DNA of 64,000 bases from Knufia peltigerae. Lineage: Eukaryota; Ascomycota; Eurotiomycetes; Chaetothyriales; Trichomeriaceae. How positions within the stretch are numbered: position 1 is the first letter of the stretch; each line of letters starts with the position of its first letter. The stretch covers positions 22,082-86,081 of the forward strand of contig JAPDRN010000138.1 of NCBI GenBank assembly GCA_030247855.1, in the 5' to 3' direction. Below are positions 51,767 through 61,091 of the stretch, piece after piece. A program made the position numbers and the translations under genes. The notes below the pieces were generated by a model. It had not been told where the DNA came from. It did no database searches and saw only the letters and a list, made by a program, of their open reading frames with translations.

Positions 51767-53815
51767 ATGGATGACCGAGGTTTCATTCTCGACAGCTACG
51801 CATCTCCCCAAGACGTTTACAGTACCTTGCAGTCCGACGAGATTCGCACGTTACTCGTTGAGCCTGGATCCAAGGGAAGTCCCATCGTCTGCGAGCTGCA
51901 AGTGATTCCTTCACCGCGGAGCAATCAGTATGAGGCTTTGTCTTATGTGTGGGGGGACACGGCCAAGTCGACCTCCATCTCGTGCAATGGGTTCAAGTTT
52001 CCAGTCACGGAATCGCTACATTCGGCTCTCCTCCACCTACGCTACGCGGACTCTTGGAGGCGACTGTGGGTGGATCAGCTCGGTATAAATCAAGCATCCC
52101 AAAGTGAAGTCATGAAGCAGGTCAGCTTGATGGGCACGATTTACTCTTCCGCCAGTCGTGTCATCGTCTGGCTGGGGAGGCACGACAGGAAGATGGCGAG
52201 GGCGTGGAATGTCCTACAGGAAACCACCCTGACCTCGAGTCTGGTCCGTTCCGACTTTTTGTCACCCTCCTCCTCGGCGTCGTCGCCGCCGTCGCGGTCG
52301 TCAGTGACTACTCCTCAAAAGAGGCCTTCTGGATCTCGGTGGTCAAGCAGCAGCAACTCCTCAATCTCCAAATACTCCTCCAACAAACGGGCGTCATCGT
52401 CACGAGAAAGTCTTCCTTTCTCCAAACGGGCATCGTCTTCACGAGAAAGTCTTGCTTCTTCTGCTTCCAGTCTCAATAGTCTGACGCCAAAACGACCGCC
52501 GAATAGACGCCACGATACGCCTCCTGGCCTGAGGAGTGTCCTCTCAATATTTCAACATGTCTGGTTCCACCGCAAATGGACCTTTCAAGAGATTATTCTC
52601 GCAAAAGCGGCAATCATATGCTCTGGTGATATGGAGATGGCGTGGAGTGATCTTACCATGTGGTATTTTCATTACGCATCAAAACTCCGCAGCACGAGCA
52701 TCCTGTATGACTCGCAGGGCTTCTTCGAGAATATCATGGATGTCCGAAGTGAATTGGGCAAAGGAAGCTTGAGACTGAGTAACTTGCTCATGGTGACGAG
52801 GCCCAGGTTGAGCACCAAACCCGAAGACGCAGTCTACGCCCTTTTGGGTTTGATGCCAGACTTGGTGGACTCGTTGGACATGGGTTTGTCGACAGGTTGT
52901 GGGGATGTGGTTTCGTCCCATCGGGATCACCTCTATCAACTCTACCTGGCTGCTCTGCGATATTGCCTCGGGAGGGAGAACGACCTTGCCATCTTGAGCG
53001 CCGCAGGGGTGTACAAAGGGAATACGCATCCAAATGACTGGCCATCATGGTTGCCCGACTGGAGACAGCAGCTGCCACTGCGGCCGTTGATACTGACCGA
53101 ACAACATGAGCTCGGGCCGGAAGCAGCATTTGACGAAGAGACTTTCGGGGGTGTCGTACCCAAGGATTCTTCGCAGCAAGAACCGGTGTACGAGTTCAAA
53201 TGCCGTCCTCCTCCCAACGATTCTGCTTCCGTGTTGCGCCAACATCTGGCTGTTCGCGGGGTTCGTTTAGGCTGCGTTGTAACTCGTACAGCGTCTTGGC
53301 CGAGTACGTTCTTCGTGGCTGATCCTGTAGCATTGGGATCTTTGGATAAGGCAGGCGAACAAGCAGGGGGAGGCGAGTTCGCTCGAGCACTATCATCTCT
53401 GACATCACGGACTCAGGAGTCTCGTCTTCTTCACAAGTCTGCGGCAGAAACTTCACAGACGTATTCCCAGAAACTCATTACACAGTCTCTCAAGAATGAT
53501 TCTCGATGTCAACCCGTCCGAACTTCATCAATGGCAGAGACGGGAGACTGGATTTGCGCTCTGAAGGGCGGACGTGTGCTGTACATCCTCCGCCCAGCCA
53601 ACGATCCTGGGTCTCCAGATCAGCGACACCCTCAACACCGTGGCAGGTTGTCGAATGTGCTCCGGACCTCTATGCCCGTGACTATGGCGTCGAACCCCGA
53701 GAAAGAATCATCGGATCATCGATGCATTTTCATTGGCGAATGTGCCATCCACGGTATCAGACCAGGTGATATCCTGGACCCAGAACCACGATTGATGTCG
53801 TTTGAACTGGTGTGA
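51767..53815 (+). CDS. HET-domain protein with Ser-rich insert
   Basis: A single exon encodes 682 residues. HET blocks are YEALSYVWGDTAKSTSISC, SLHSALLHLRY, RRLWVDQLGINQASQSEVM and SASRVIVWLG, in the order seen in the large fungal HET superfamily (Pfam HET). A Ser/Arg-rich, presumably disordered insert lies at about residues 160-245 and includes two copies of KRASSSRESL. It splits the HET domain before GLRSVLSIFQHVWFHRKWTFQEIILAK. The C-terminal half contains PEDAVYALLGLMPD, as in many HET proteins, and PNDWPSWLPDWRQ. The subgroup differs from the HET-E-like protein at 18.7 kb. A role in non-self recognition or programmed cell death is expected from the family only. Confidence 0.93.
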   Translation: MDDRGFILDSYASPQDVYSTLQSDEIRTLLVEPGSKGSPIVCELQVIPSPRSNQYEALSYVWGDTAKSTSISCNGFKFPVTESLHSALLHLRYADSWRRLWVDQLGINQASQSEVMKQVSLMGTIYSSASRVIVWLGRHDRKMARAWNVLQETTLTSSLVRSDFLSPSSSASSPPSRSSVTTPQKRPSGSRWSSSSNSSISKYSSNKRASSSRESLPFSKRASSSRESLASSASSLNSLTPKRPPNRRHDTPPGLRSVLSIFQHVWFHRKWTFQEIILAKAAIICSGDMEMAWSDLTMWYFHYASKLRSTSILYDSQGFFENIMDVRSELGKGSLRLSNLLMVTRPRLSTKPEDAVYALLGLMPDLVDSLDMGLSTGCGDVVSSHRDHLYQLYLAALRYCLGRENDLAILSAAGVYKGNTHPNDWPSWLPDWRQQLPLRPLILTEQHELGPEAAFDEETFGGVVPKDSSQQEPVYEFKCRPPPNDSASVLRQHLAVRGVRLGCVVTRTASWPSTFFVADPVALGSLDKAGEQAGGGEFARALSSLTSRTQESRLLHKSAAETSQTYSQKLITQSLKNDSRCQPVRTSSMAETGDWICALKGGRVLYILRPANDPGSPDQRHPQHRGRLSNVLRTSMPVTMASNPEKESSDHRCIFIGECAIHGIRPGDILDPEPRLMSFELV

Positions 53816-53858
53816 GTATCCTGCTACGGTTCTTTTGCTGCCAATGAAAGTGACCAGA

Positions 53859-53884
53859 TCGAGGCCGGAATGTTCCGGCCTCGA
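53859..53884. promoter_or_regulatory. 12-bp perfect palindrome with CGG-N6-CCG core
   Basis: Arms TCGAGGCCGGAA (53859-53870) and TTCCGGCCTCGA (53873-53884) are exact reverse complements around a 2-base centre. The middle contains CGG-N6-CCG at 53866-53877, the layout bound by some Zn2Cys6 dimers. It lies 44 bases after the HET stop and about 800 bases before the dioxygenase start. Confidence 0.55.
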
Positions 53885-54483
53885 CCAATCAAGTCTGTCC
53901 GAGTCCAGATACGCCAATCACGTGTCAGGCTCCAGGTTCGCGCTGATATTCCGGCCAGAGCAATCACAATGAAGCGACTGTTGTGTCTTTGCGTTTCAGA
54001 AAAGATACCATTACTCAACAATAAAACGGTTGAGGAGGGGCATGGTGGGCTTCTCCATTTCGACTCACACAATTTTCCCTGCTCGACTGCTGAGTAAATT
54101 GCACATGAGCGGTCATCCTGGGGACCAACATCACTGCTGCAAGAAGTATTTTCTTGGATCAAGACAACCACGCCTTACAATCGAGGGTGTAAAACCTTGA
54201 CGACCATCATGATACTCTTGAGGATATTTGAAACGCCAGTCATCCTCATACAATCTGCTGAAATTTGTATGGGAATAGCGCAGTGTCGAATCACGTGCCA
54301 AGACAAGGCTGTACGCTCCTTGAGAACAAACACAATTCGAGAAACAACAATTTTGGATTCGTCTACCAGCGTCGCTTGACATGACGGTAGGAGAAAAAGT
54401 CTTTTGTTGGATTGTTGATGACCCAAACCCCCGCTGACAATGTCGCTTTTCTCCTATCTGACGGACCCATTTGATGAGGGATT

Positions 54484-54507
54484 GTGGCCGGAATTAGAAC
54501 CGGCCAC
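54484..54507. promoter_or_regulatory. 8-bp inverted repeat with CGG-N8-CCG, next to TATA
   Basis: GTGGCCGG (54484-54491) and CCGGCCAC (54500-54507) are perfect inverted arms around 8 bases (AATTAGAA). The core is CGG-N8-CCG, a possible Zn2Cys6 factor site. It ends 5 bases before the TATA element and about 175 bases before the dioxygenase ATG. Confidence 0.5.
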
Positions 54508-54511
54508 GATG

Positions 54512-54518
54512 TATATAT
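54512..54518 (+). promoter_or_regulatory. TATA box of the dioxygenase gene
   Basis: TATATAT occurs about 165 bases before the ATG at 54682, just downstream of the CGG-N8-CCG palindrome. The position is compatible with a leader of roughly 100 bases. Confidence 0.5.
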
Positions 54519-54681
54519 GAGTGCCTGTGCCCGGTTTCCTGTTTGCGAGATTCGCCCTCTGGTCTGAACACACCGCCTCATACTTGAAAAGGCAAAATCA
54601 GCGAATTCATCAAAATTTCCTCAATTTAACCAGACCATTACGAGTGGTGGACAGAATCCGTGTCTTTTCCTTTCACTCATC

Positions 54682-56347
54682 ATGTCTTACCTTGCAGACG
54701 CACCGCCGTTGCCTCCATTGTCGACCTTGTTCCCTCATCTTCATTCCGATGCAAAGAACATTCCTCCATCCACCGACCCTTTTACGATCACGACGACAAC
54801 TGGGTTCCTACCATGTCGTACTCCATTACGTCGACTGCCGGCACAGTTCGATGCAATGTCCGACATCCTCGACGAGATGCCCATCATGAAGGCCGACGGC
54901 ACTCCTGGTCTAGTGGCCAAGTTCCAGCTCGGTCCTCTGATAGAATCTGGGAAACTACCCGACCTCACGTCGTGTATCGACGATTTACGAGTGTCCAAGG
55001 ACGAGTACGACCTTGAAGCCATTACAGCTCTCTTCCGCGACTACAGTTTCTTGGCCAGTGCATACCTGCTGGAACCCTGCTGGGAGAGTTGGTCCAAGGA
55101 CAACAACGCTGGATACGGTCTGGGTAGACATGTTTTGCCTCGATGCATTGCTTCACCTCTCGTGAAAGCCGCCGACATGTGAGTCCTTTTTTTACCTCGA
55201 ACATGATTGCTGTTTTCCGTTCCTTTTTTATTATCGTCTCGTTTTGTAATTGTAATTGTGCCCGTTAAGGCGTTGACAATTTGTCTTCTTCAGTCTCGAC
55301 ATCCCACCGTTCATGTCTTACGCCGCGTCGTACGCCTTGTACAATTACCACCTCGTCGATTCCGGGTTGGGTGCCGGCGTGTATGAGAACCTAAGACTCA
55401 TCCGGGCCTTTGAACATGGCCTGGACCCGAAGAGTTCCGAGGCCGGATTCATCTTGACTCACGTCCACATGGTTCAGGAGACGGGACCGTTGATTCAAGG
55501 CGCCACCGACCTTTTGAGTACCATCGAAAAGTCCCCGGCCGACACCGACGCCGCCGTTTCCGCTTTCCGGGCCATGTTGACCGCCATGAGGCGCATCGAA
55601 GAACACATGGAACAAATGTGGTCTCACTCTCTACCAAAGGACTACATCTCTTACCGCACCTTCATCTTCGGCATCACCTCGCAGTCCATGTTCCCCGACG
55701 GTGTCATCTACGAGGGTACGAGGTACGGCGACGACAAACCTCTGTACTTTCGAGGCGAGTCCGGGGCCAACGACAGCATCATACCGTTGTTGGATCATCT
55801 CTTGGAGATCCCCATGCCCAGCAACCCACTCACGGACATCCTCAAGGACTTTAGACAGTACCGACCGAAACCGCACCGGGAATTTTTGGCCTGGGTCATG
55901 AGTAAGAGTGGTGAGGTCGGGTTGAAAGAGTATTGTACTGGCACGAAAACAAAAGAGAAAGATGATAATTCTTCTTCGTCTTCTGAATCCTCGGCTCTAC
56001 TTCTCACGACACTATATCTCAAACTTTTGGAACACGTCCGAAGTTTCCGTTGGCGTCATTGGATGTTTGCCAGGGAGTACATCATCAAACGTACCCCCCA
56101 TCCTACCGCGACGGGTGGAAGTCCCATCGTCACCTGGTTGCCCAATCAACTCTTCGCCGTCATGGATCTGATGGAGTCGGTCTACATCGAAAGTGGGTTG
56201 AAGGGTATCGTCGAGAGTCGAGAAGTCGGTGGTACCGGTCAAAGTCCCGAATTCAAGGCGGTCAAGGAAATCATGGACAACGCCATCATGCAGAGAGAGA
56301 AGTTGGACAAGGAGGTCAAGAAGTTTTGTTCAGAGAGGGGTGCATGA
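54682..56347 (+). CDS. Indoleamine 2,3-dioxygenase family protein
   Basis: Two exons, 54682-55178 and 55294-56347, encode 516 residues. The enzyme family uses heme to open the indole ring of tryptophan, giving N-formylkynurenine, the first step towards NAD+ and kynurenine-derived products. Conserved features are the LDIPPFMSYAASYALYNY segment at the splice junction, YEGTRYGDDKPLYFRGESGA near the substrate pocket, and FRWRHWMFAREYI with the probable heme-ligand His421. A Ser/Lys-rich insertion (about 382-400, TKEKDDNSSSSSESS) precedes the heme-ligand helix. Filamentous fungi usually carry several paralogues, and I cannot tell which this is. Upstream palindromes and a TATA box suggest regulated expression. 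Confidence 0.93.
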
Positions 56348-56657
56348 TTTTGACACTGATCGAGTGAGAGATTGGAGATTTAGGGTGATTTTGGTTCTTT
56401 TGAGCAAGCAAGGAAGTAGACAAGGATGGAGTAAAGGATGCCAGGAATGTCAATTTTTGTAGTTCCATTTCCTCGTCGCGCCTTTTCCAAGCCACAACAA
56501 TTCCCCGTGCCAATTCATTTCCAACATCAAGATCCAATCTGGCCAAACTTCAGTGCAGGCCAGAACAAGGAGTCTTATGAGAACACTGGCTTCAGTAATT
56601 TTTTCTTTTTCGAAACCAAAAGAAGAATCAATCGTGTTCGGATGGGTTTTGTTCATT

Positions 56658-57119
56658 TCACCAATTCTCCTTGATCAATCTCCAGGCCGCACAAGTACCG
56701 ATTGTGACCATCATGGCGTGAGACCAGAATGGTTTGTTTCCGATGATGCCACCACCACTACCACCACCACCACCCGTTGAGGGAGTCCTAGCAGAAAGTG
56801 TCGTCCCTATCAAACCCATCGGGGTAGAACAAGCTATGACCACACTCACCGCCTTCCAATCGCCCAAAAACACCAACACGGCCACGGAAAGACCGATCAT
56901 CAATTGACTACCGGTCAACAAATAAACGTAGACGTTCAAGGGTCTGTCTCGCGGTTGTGGGAAGCCTGCTCGTTCGGCTACGTGATGAGCGGCGGGTGTA
57001 AAGGTGGCCAAGGCGATGGATAGGAGCATGAACGAATAGACGTATGCCCAGACGTATGGCCATGCGGAGATGATGGTGGCGGCTGTTGTTGTTGAGGATA
57101 TTTTGTCCATGGAAATCAT
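56658..57119 (-). CDS. Small four-helix membrane protein, DUF4267-like
   Basis: A single exon encodes 153 residues. Four hydrophobic segments are visible: YVWAYVYSFMLLSIALATF (about 23-41), VYVYLLTGSQLMIGLSVAVL (65-84), AVSVVIACSTPMGLIGTTL (89-107) and a C-terminal SHAMMVTIGTCAAWRLI. A Gly-rich loop (STGGGGGSGGG) lies before the last. FTPAAHHVAERAGFP after the first helix, with PRDRPLNVY, resembles the fungal DUF4267 group. The function is unknown. The gene converges with the dioxygenase gene, about 310 bases away. Confidence 0.7.
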   Translation of the reverse strand: MISMDKISSTTTAATIISAWPYVWAYVYSFMLLSIALATFTPAAHHVAERAGFPQPRDRPLNVYVYLLTGSQLMIGLSVAVLVFLGDWKAVSVVIACSTPMGLIGTTLSARTPSTGGGGGSGGGIIGNKPFWSHAMMVTIGTCAAWRLIKENW

Positions 57120-57624
57120 GGTTGACGATGATGACGACGGTATAGTACTGGTAATGGTTGTTGTGAGACGATGATACTCTTATGGTGCGTTGTCGCTTGC
57201 TTTGTTTTTCTCTCGTTCGACAAGAAAAATGACCGCTCCGATGGTCAAGTAGAAGATCTTGCTACGGATGGATTTTGATCATAGTTTGAAGTTCCAGACT
57301 GGAACATCTAACGGAAGCCCTTGATGAGTATTCGTATCTCGGTTATGTGCTGACATTTGATCAACGTCAGGCCTTCCAACCCAGATAAATCATCACCTCG
57401 TGCAGTATCCACCGAACCACATTCTCTAGTTCAGGTAAAATAGTCAGATGTTGTACTGGGTCGTACTTTATGAACCGAGTATGTCGGACCGAAAATGATA
57501 TCCGTACTCCGTAGATTGTTGAGATAGGTAACTCGATAATACTTCCATCCCAAATGCAGTAGTTGAGGCCCCTGGATCTTTCAGCCAGTAGTAGATTCTC
57601 ACAACATACTCGTAATGCATTGTC

Positions 57625-57642
57625 CTCTCTCTCTCTCTCTCT
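57625..57642. repeat. CT dinucleotide tract
   Basis: About nine CT units run here, followed by more C/T-rich sequence to 57656. This is a simple microsatellite. Confidence 0.85.
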
Positions 57643-58281
57643 CCCTTTCTCTCTCACTTTGCCGTCATCTCATTATCCAATTTTCATGCTCAATCACACA
57701 ACGATTGAACAAACCTCACACATTCACATTCAGTATTATCTCACGGTGGTTTGTGTGCATTCAGTGTCCTGCGCCTCTCTGATCTTTTCCTCATGGATAT
57801 TGCCTGGTAGAGATGCTTCTCCTCACCTTGATTGACGGCTCACTCATTCTCCGTGTGGTGTCGGGTGGTGTCTTTTTCGCTCATCAATCGATCGACAATA
57901 CAGCAACCTCGCCCTCCGTGATGTGGACTCGTTCGTACTTTCATCTCACTTGCCTCTTCAAACTTGTCACTGTTGCGACTGACTGTACAAGTGAAGTGCC
58001 CATTATCGCTAAGCCAAATTCCATCACTGCAGCACTCCATTGTAGCTTCACTGTCGTAGACAATGTCAGCCTAGAGAGTCGCGACTCACGCTGCCTCCTT
58101 GTTAGGAAGGCGGTGCGAATTGAATTTTCGCTGTCACGGTCGTCACGGTCGATCTCGCCGCAGCCATCGTCGCAATGAAAAAACATATAAATATTTGTTT
58201 CTTTCTCTCGCATATCGCTCTCTCTTCTTCTCTTTTCATAACATCATAAAATATATATATCAAAGTCAATCGTCACAACAA

Positions 58282-58344
58282 AACACCACAAGGTGTGTTC
58301 CCTCTGTTCACAGCCAGACACGAGGGAACACACCTTGTGGTGTT
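58282..58344. repeat. Perfect 23-bp inverted repeat with 17-base loop
   Basis: The left arm (58282-58304) begins AACACCACAAGG and ends TTCCCTC. The right arm (58322-58344) is its exact reverse complement, beginning GAGGGAAC and ending GTGGTGTT. The loop is 17 bases. Pairing stops at both ends of the arms. There is no neighbouring T-run typical of a terminator. A transcript would fold into a stable hairpin. Candidate explanations are a small-RNA precursor, the remains of a short inverted-repeat element, or a regulatory cruciform. Confidence 0.9.
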
Positions 58345-58861
58345 ATCTTGTCTGAGAACCGACACAGGCGACGCTGGTATGAAACCTCTTTTTCTCGTCG
58401 CGTCATTTCAACGTCACACTGACACCGACTAGACACAGTTCAGTGCCAATCGGGTGCACTTCTCAGCCTGACTGTGGTTCGCTTTCAAGGAACAAAAGTG
58501 GCGGTGGTCGCTGCTGTTTTCGTGTCGTCTGTGAGTCGTCATCCCATCGGATCTCTCACTTGACCTGTACCCAGACCAAAGCTAACACATCATGGTTTTG
58601 CAGCAGATCGAAGTAGTGAACCCTTTGCTGCTCTGGCCCCTACGTGCTTGCTGGTACTGAGAGGCTGCGTTCGAGGATGGCTACGCTCAATTGCAATTCC
58701 TATTCAGCGCCATCCATGAAGAACCCTCTCTAGCCAGCAAATGATGGAGCAATACATGGTCCTCCAGAAGATGGTGTTCTCAGAAAAGAGCCGACCTTTG
58801 TGGCATACCTTTCAAGCCGATAGACCATCTCTGCTTCCACAAGAAAGCTCTCATTTTTGTG

Positions 58862-58973
58862 GCCAATTTATCGAGCCAGCGGACAATCGAACAATTCGAG
58901 ATTGGGCCTGAGATCTCGTCCACAGTACAGAGCCGATCACTCGTCGCCAATTTATCTAGCCAGAGGACTGTCG
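58862..58973. repeat. Degenerate 28-base direct repeat
   Basis: Two copies of GCCAATTTATC(G/T)AGCCAG(C/A)GGAC.. lie at 58862-58889 and 58946-58973, identical at 24 of 28 positions and 84 bases apart. A second pair nearby shares TTGGTCAAGTCATTGC (59396 and 59440, 44 bases apart). They suggest local duplication of decaying sequence. Confidence 0.75.
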
Positions 58974-59875
58974 CGGCTGGGACGGCTCCTTCAAGAAAAC
59001 TCTGCGATCGAGGTCGATATGATCATTCCATTGGAATCACCGCAAGCTGACGATCGAGACGATCAGAGTTCCGGCGACCTAAGTCAGCCACCTTTTTTGC
59101 CTGATTGCGGTAAATATATAAATTTCATTTGGTGGAGAGGCCAACCACAACGACAAGTATGTTGATCCTTTCTGCCGGAATCACTGTGTTGCTGACATTT
59201 CCCAGCTGGCAAAATCAATGTTCAGTTGCGTCTGCATCGACAAAGCTCCCTTGCCAGCCTTGAGCTATCAGTTCGCCAAGTTTGGGTATGAGTGTCGAGT
59301 GGTGACAATTTTGAATCTAACCATACACTTTGTTCAAGGTTGATTACATTGCAATCCCTCGATTGATTGAACGCTCATATTGACTGATACTGGCTTTGGT
59401 CAAGTCATTGCAGCTTGTGTTGTGGTCTTGATATTGGTCTTGGTCAAGTCATTGCGACATGTGCGGTGGCCTCGATACAGCTTGACTGTCCGCTCGTCAC
59501 CGGAATCTTCTTGAACCCTTTGAGGATTTCGCCTGCCATGATGGCTGGAGATCTCGCGTCCCCTTGTGAATGAGAATCAGCAATTGACAATGGTGAATAT
59601 CACGCAAATGCTATCATCAAACTTTTCATCTCACAAAAGAGACCGCCAATTCACTGTCGTTGATTGAGATTTCACCCCGATCAAAATTGAGAATAGACTC
59701 ACCAAAGTCAACCTCAACAAAAGATCATTTTCAATCCATTCGACTCCTGGTGAAGTGACAATTTTCAAGGACAGATTAAAAAGTGATCATCAAGGTCACT
59801 GTCGTTCCAAAATCTCACCGCCAACCATCGAGATCCATCAAAGCGAAAAGATCGATCTGAGGTCGACTCAACAAA

Positions 59876-60622
59876 ATGTCAAGCCAAGAAAGCGAGCCCA
59901 ACCACAAGAGGCGTCGGACCAATGCTGCAGCGCCACATGGCCAGAGACAGGGTCGAGATACTCCTCAGGAGCGTCAGCAAGAGAGTGGAAGTGGCGACGG
60001 TCAACAACAGCTTCTGGGAAGACAGCAGCCGGCAGGTACTTCAGCCACTCCTGCGCCTGTCCAGCGTCCTCTAGCAGGGACCTTTGCAGGGCCGGCCGGT
60101 CGATGGAGACAATACACCCAGAGAGAAGTTGACGCGTATCACGGTTTGCTGATGCTTCGATACGGACCGATCGTCGATTTCCAGAGAAGGGGAAATCCGA
60201 CGCAACTCACCATGTCTTCTCCCTCTCACCTGCCGGTGGCGGTGGGTTCGGGGATCACGAGTGAGAATCGAGCCTCGAGGAGTACCGATGACGGAACCGT
60301 GGTCACTTCCGCCACTAGCAGCAACACCAACGCCGCCACTACCACCACGATGGGACCACCTCCACGGCCTACCACAGTTCACCCACAGCAAGGAGGTTTG
60401 ACAAAAACAACACAGCCCAATCACGAAAGCCAGGGCAAGGGCAAGGGCAAGGGCAAAAGAAAGCCCAAGCTGCCAGCGAAGAGATACTCCTGCTACCACT
60501 GCCACTACACTGCGCTCGGAGTGACGTACGTGTGTCGACACCTACAGAACAAGCATGGCGTGGCGCCAGACCAGGTGGACGTTGCCCGTATTCGAGCCTC
60601 GGAGGTGCAGTGTTTGTGGTAG
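59876..60622 (+). CDS. Basic protein with C-terminal C2H2-like zinc finger
   Basis: A single exon encodes 248 residues. The N-terminal HKRRRTN could be a nuclear signal, and the first 100 residues are rich in Gln, Gly and Pro. A short conserved-looking stretch is RWRQYTQREVDAYHGLLML. A GKGKGKGKRKPK block encoded by tandem GGCAAG units precedes SCYHCHYTALGVTYVCRHLQ, where Cys-x2-Cys and His-x4-His fit a C2H2 zinc finger, though the spacing between pairs is slightly long. The finger is followed by NKHGVAPDQVD and the protein ends soon after. DNA or RNA binding is an inference. I do not recognise an orthologue. It may be lineage-specific. Confidence 0.6.
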   Translation: MSSQESEPNHKRRRTNAAAPHGQRQGRDTPQERQQESGSGDGQQQLLGRQQPAGTSATPAPVQRPLAGTFAGPAGRWRQYTQREVDAYHGLLMLRYGPIVDFQRRGNPTQLTMSSPSHLPVAVGSGITSENRASRSTDDGTVVTSATSSNTNAATTTTMGPPPRPTTVHPQQGGLTKTTQPNHESQGKGKGKGKRKPKLPAKRYSCYHCHYTALGVTYVCRHLQNKHGVAPDQVDVARIRASEVQCLW

Positions 60623-61091
60623 GACACGAACAGTTGAATAAGTGAATTAATTAATGATACCTGGTAGGGGGGTTTGCTTGCTGGTCGAATTTATTCTTCA
60701 AGCAACCATCGAAATGGGAGAGTTTGGGGGGGTCCCTTCTTCGTCGAGTAAGCTTCAATACAGGTGACCTTGGGATCAGTAGGCCATATGGCCGAACAAC
60801 CAGGCGAGTCCTTGAGGGCGAACCCGGCAAGTTGGCTCTCTCTCTCTCTCTGCCCTGGAGGTTTGGTTTGTGGCTAAGAAAGGAAGAAGAGGACGAGGCA
60901 GACATGGTGGAGCGGTGTTGATTCTTGATCGGCACTGGACAACAGATGTCTAGGGGTGTGCAGGACGTTGAGAATCATGTTGAGAAGGAGAGGATGAAGA
61001 TGGAGAGGAAGCCCAGATTCCGATATGGACACGGATAGGATCCGATGAAATGAGAAAACAAAAACCAAAAAAACTCTCTAGTCTTATGCTT
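60623..61091. other. Convergent 3' regions
   Basis: The spacer between the zinc-finger gene and the DJ-1-like gene, which are convergent. It includes a CT run (about 60838-60852) and no convincing gene. Confidence 0.45.

Larger units (their letters stand above)
53816..54681. other. Promoter region of the dioxygenase gene
   Basis: The stretch between the second HET gene and the dioxygenase gene contains two perfect palindromes with CGG/CCG half-sites and a TATA box, described separately. No open frame here is convincing. Confidence 0.5.
57120..59875. other. Gene-poor region with hairpin and degenerate repeats
   Basis: No convincing gene is seen in 2.75 kb. It has one TACTCCGTA at 57505-57513, a CT microsatellite, a 23-bp perfect hairpin at 58282-58344, and degenerate direct repeats at 58862/58946 and 59396/59440. 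Open frames such as 58857-59165 overlap the repeats and lack recognisable motifs. The last few hundred bases probably form the leader of the zinc-finger gene. Confidence 0.5.

Noticed and set aside
49431..56347. Metabolic cluster of transporter, HET protein and dioxygenase
   Set aside because: Adjacency alone is not enough. The HET gene has no metabolic role and no shared promoter motif was seen across the three genes.
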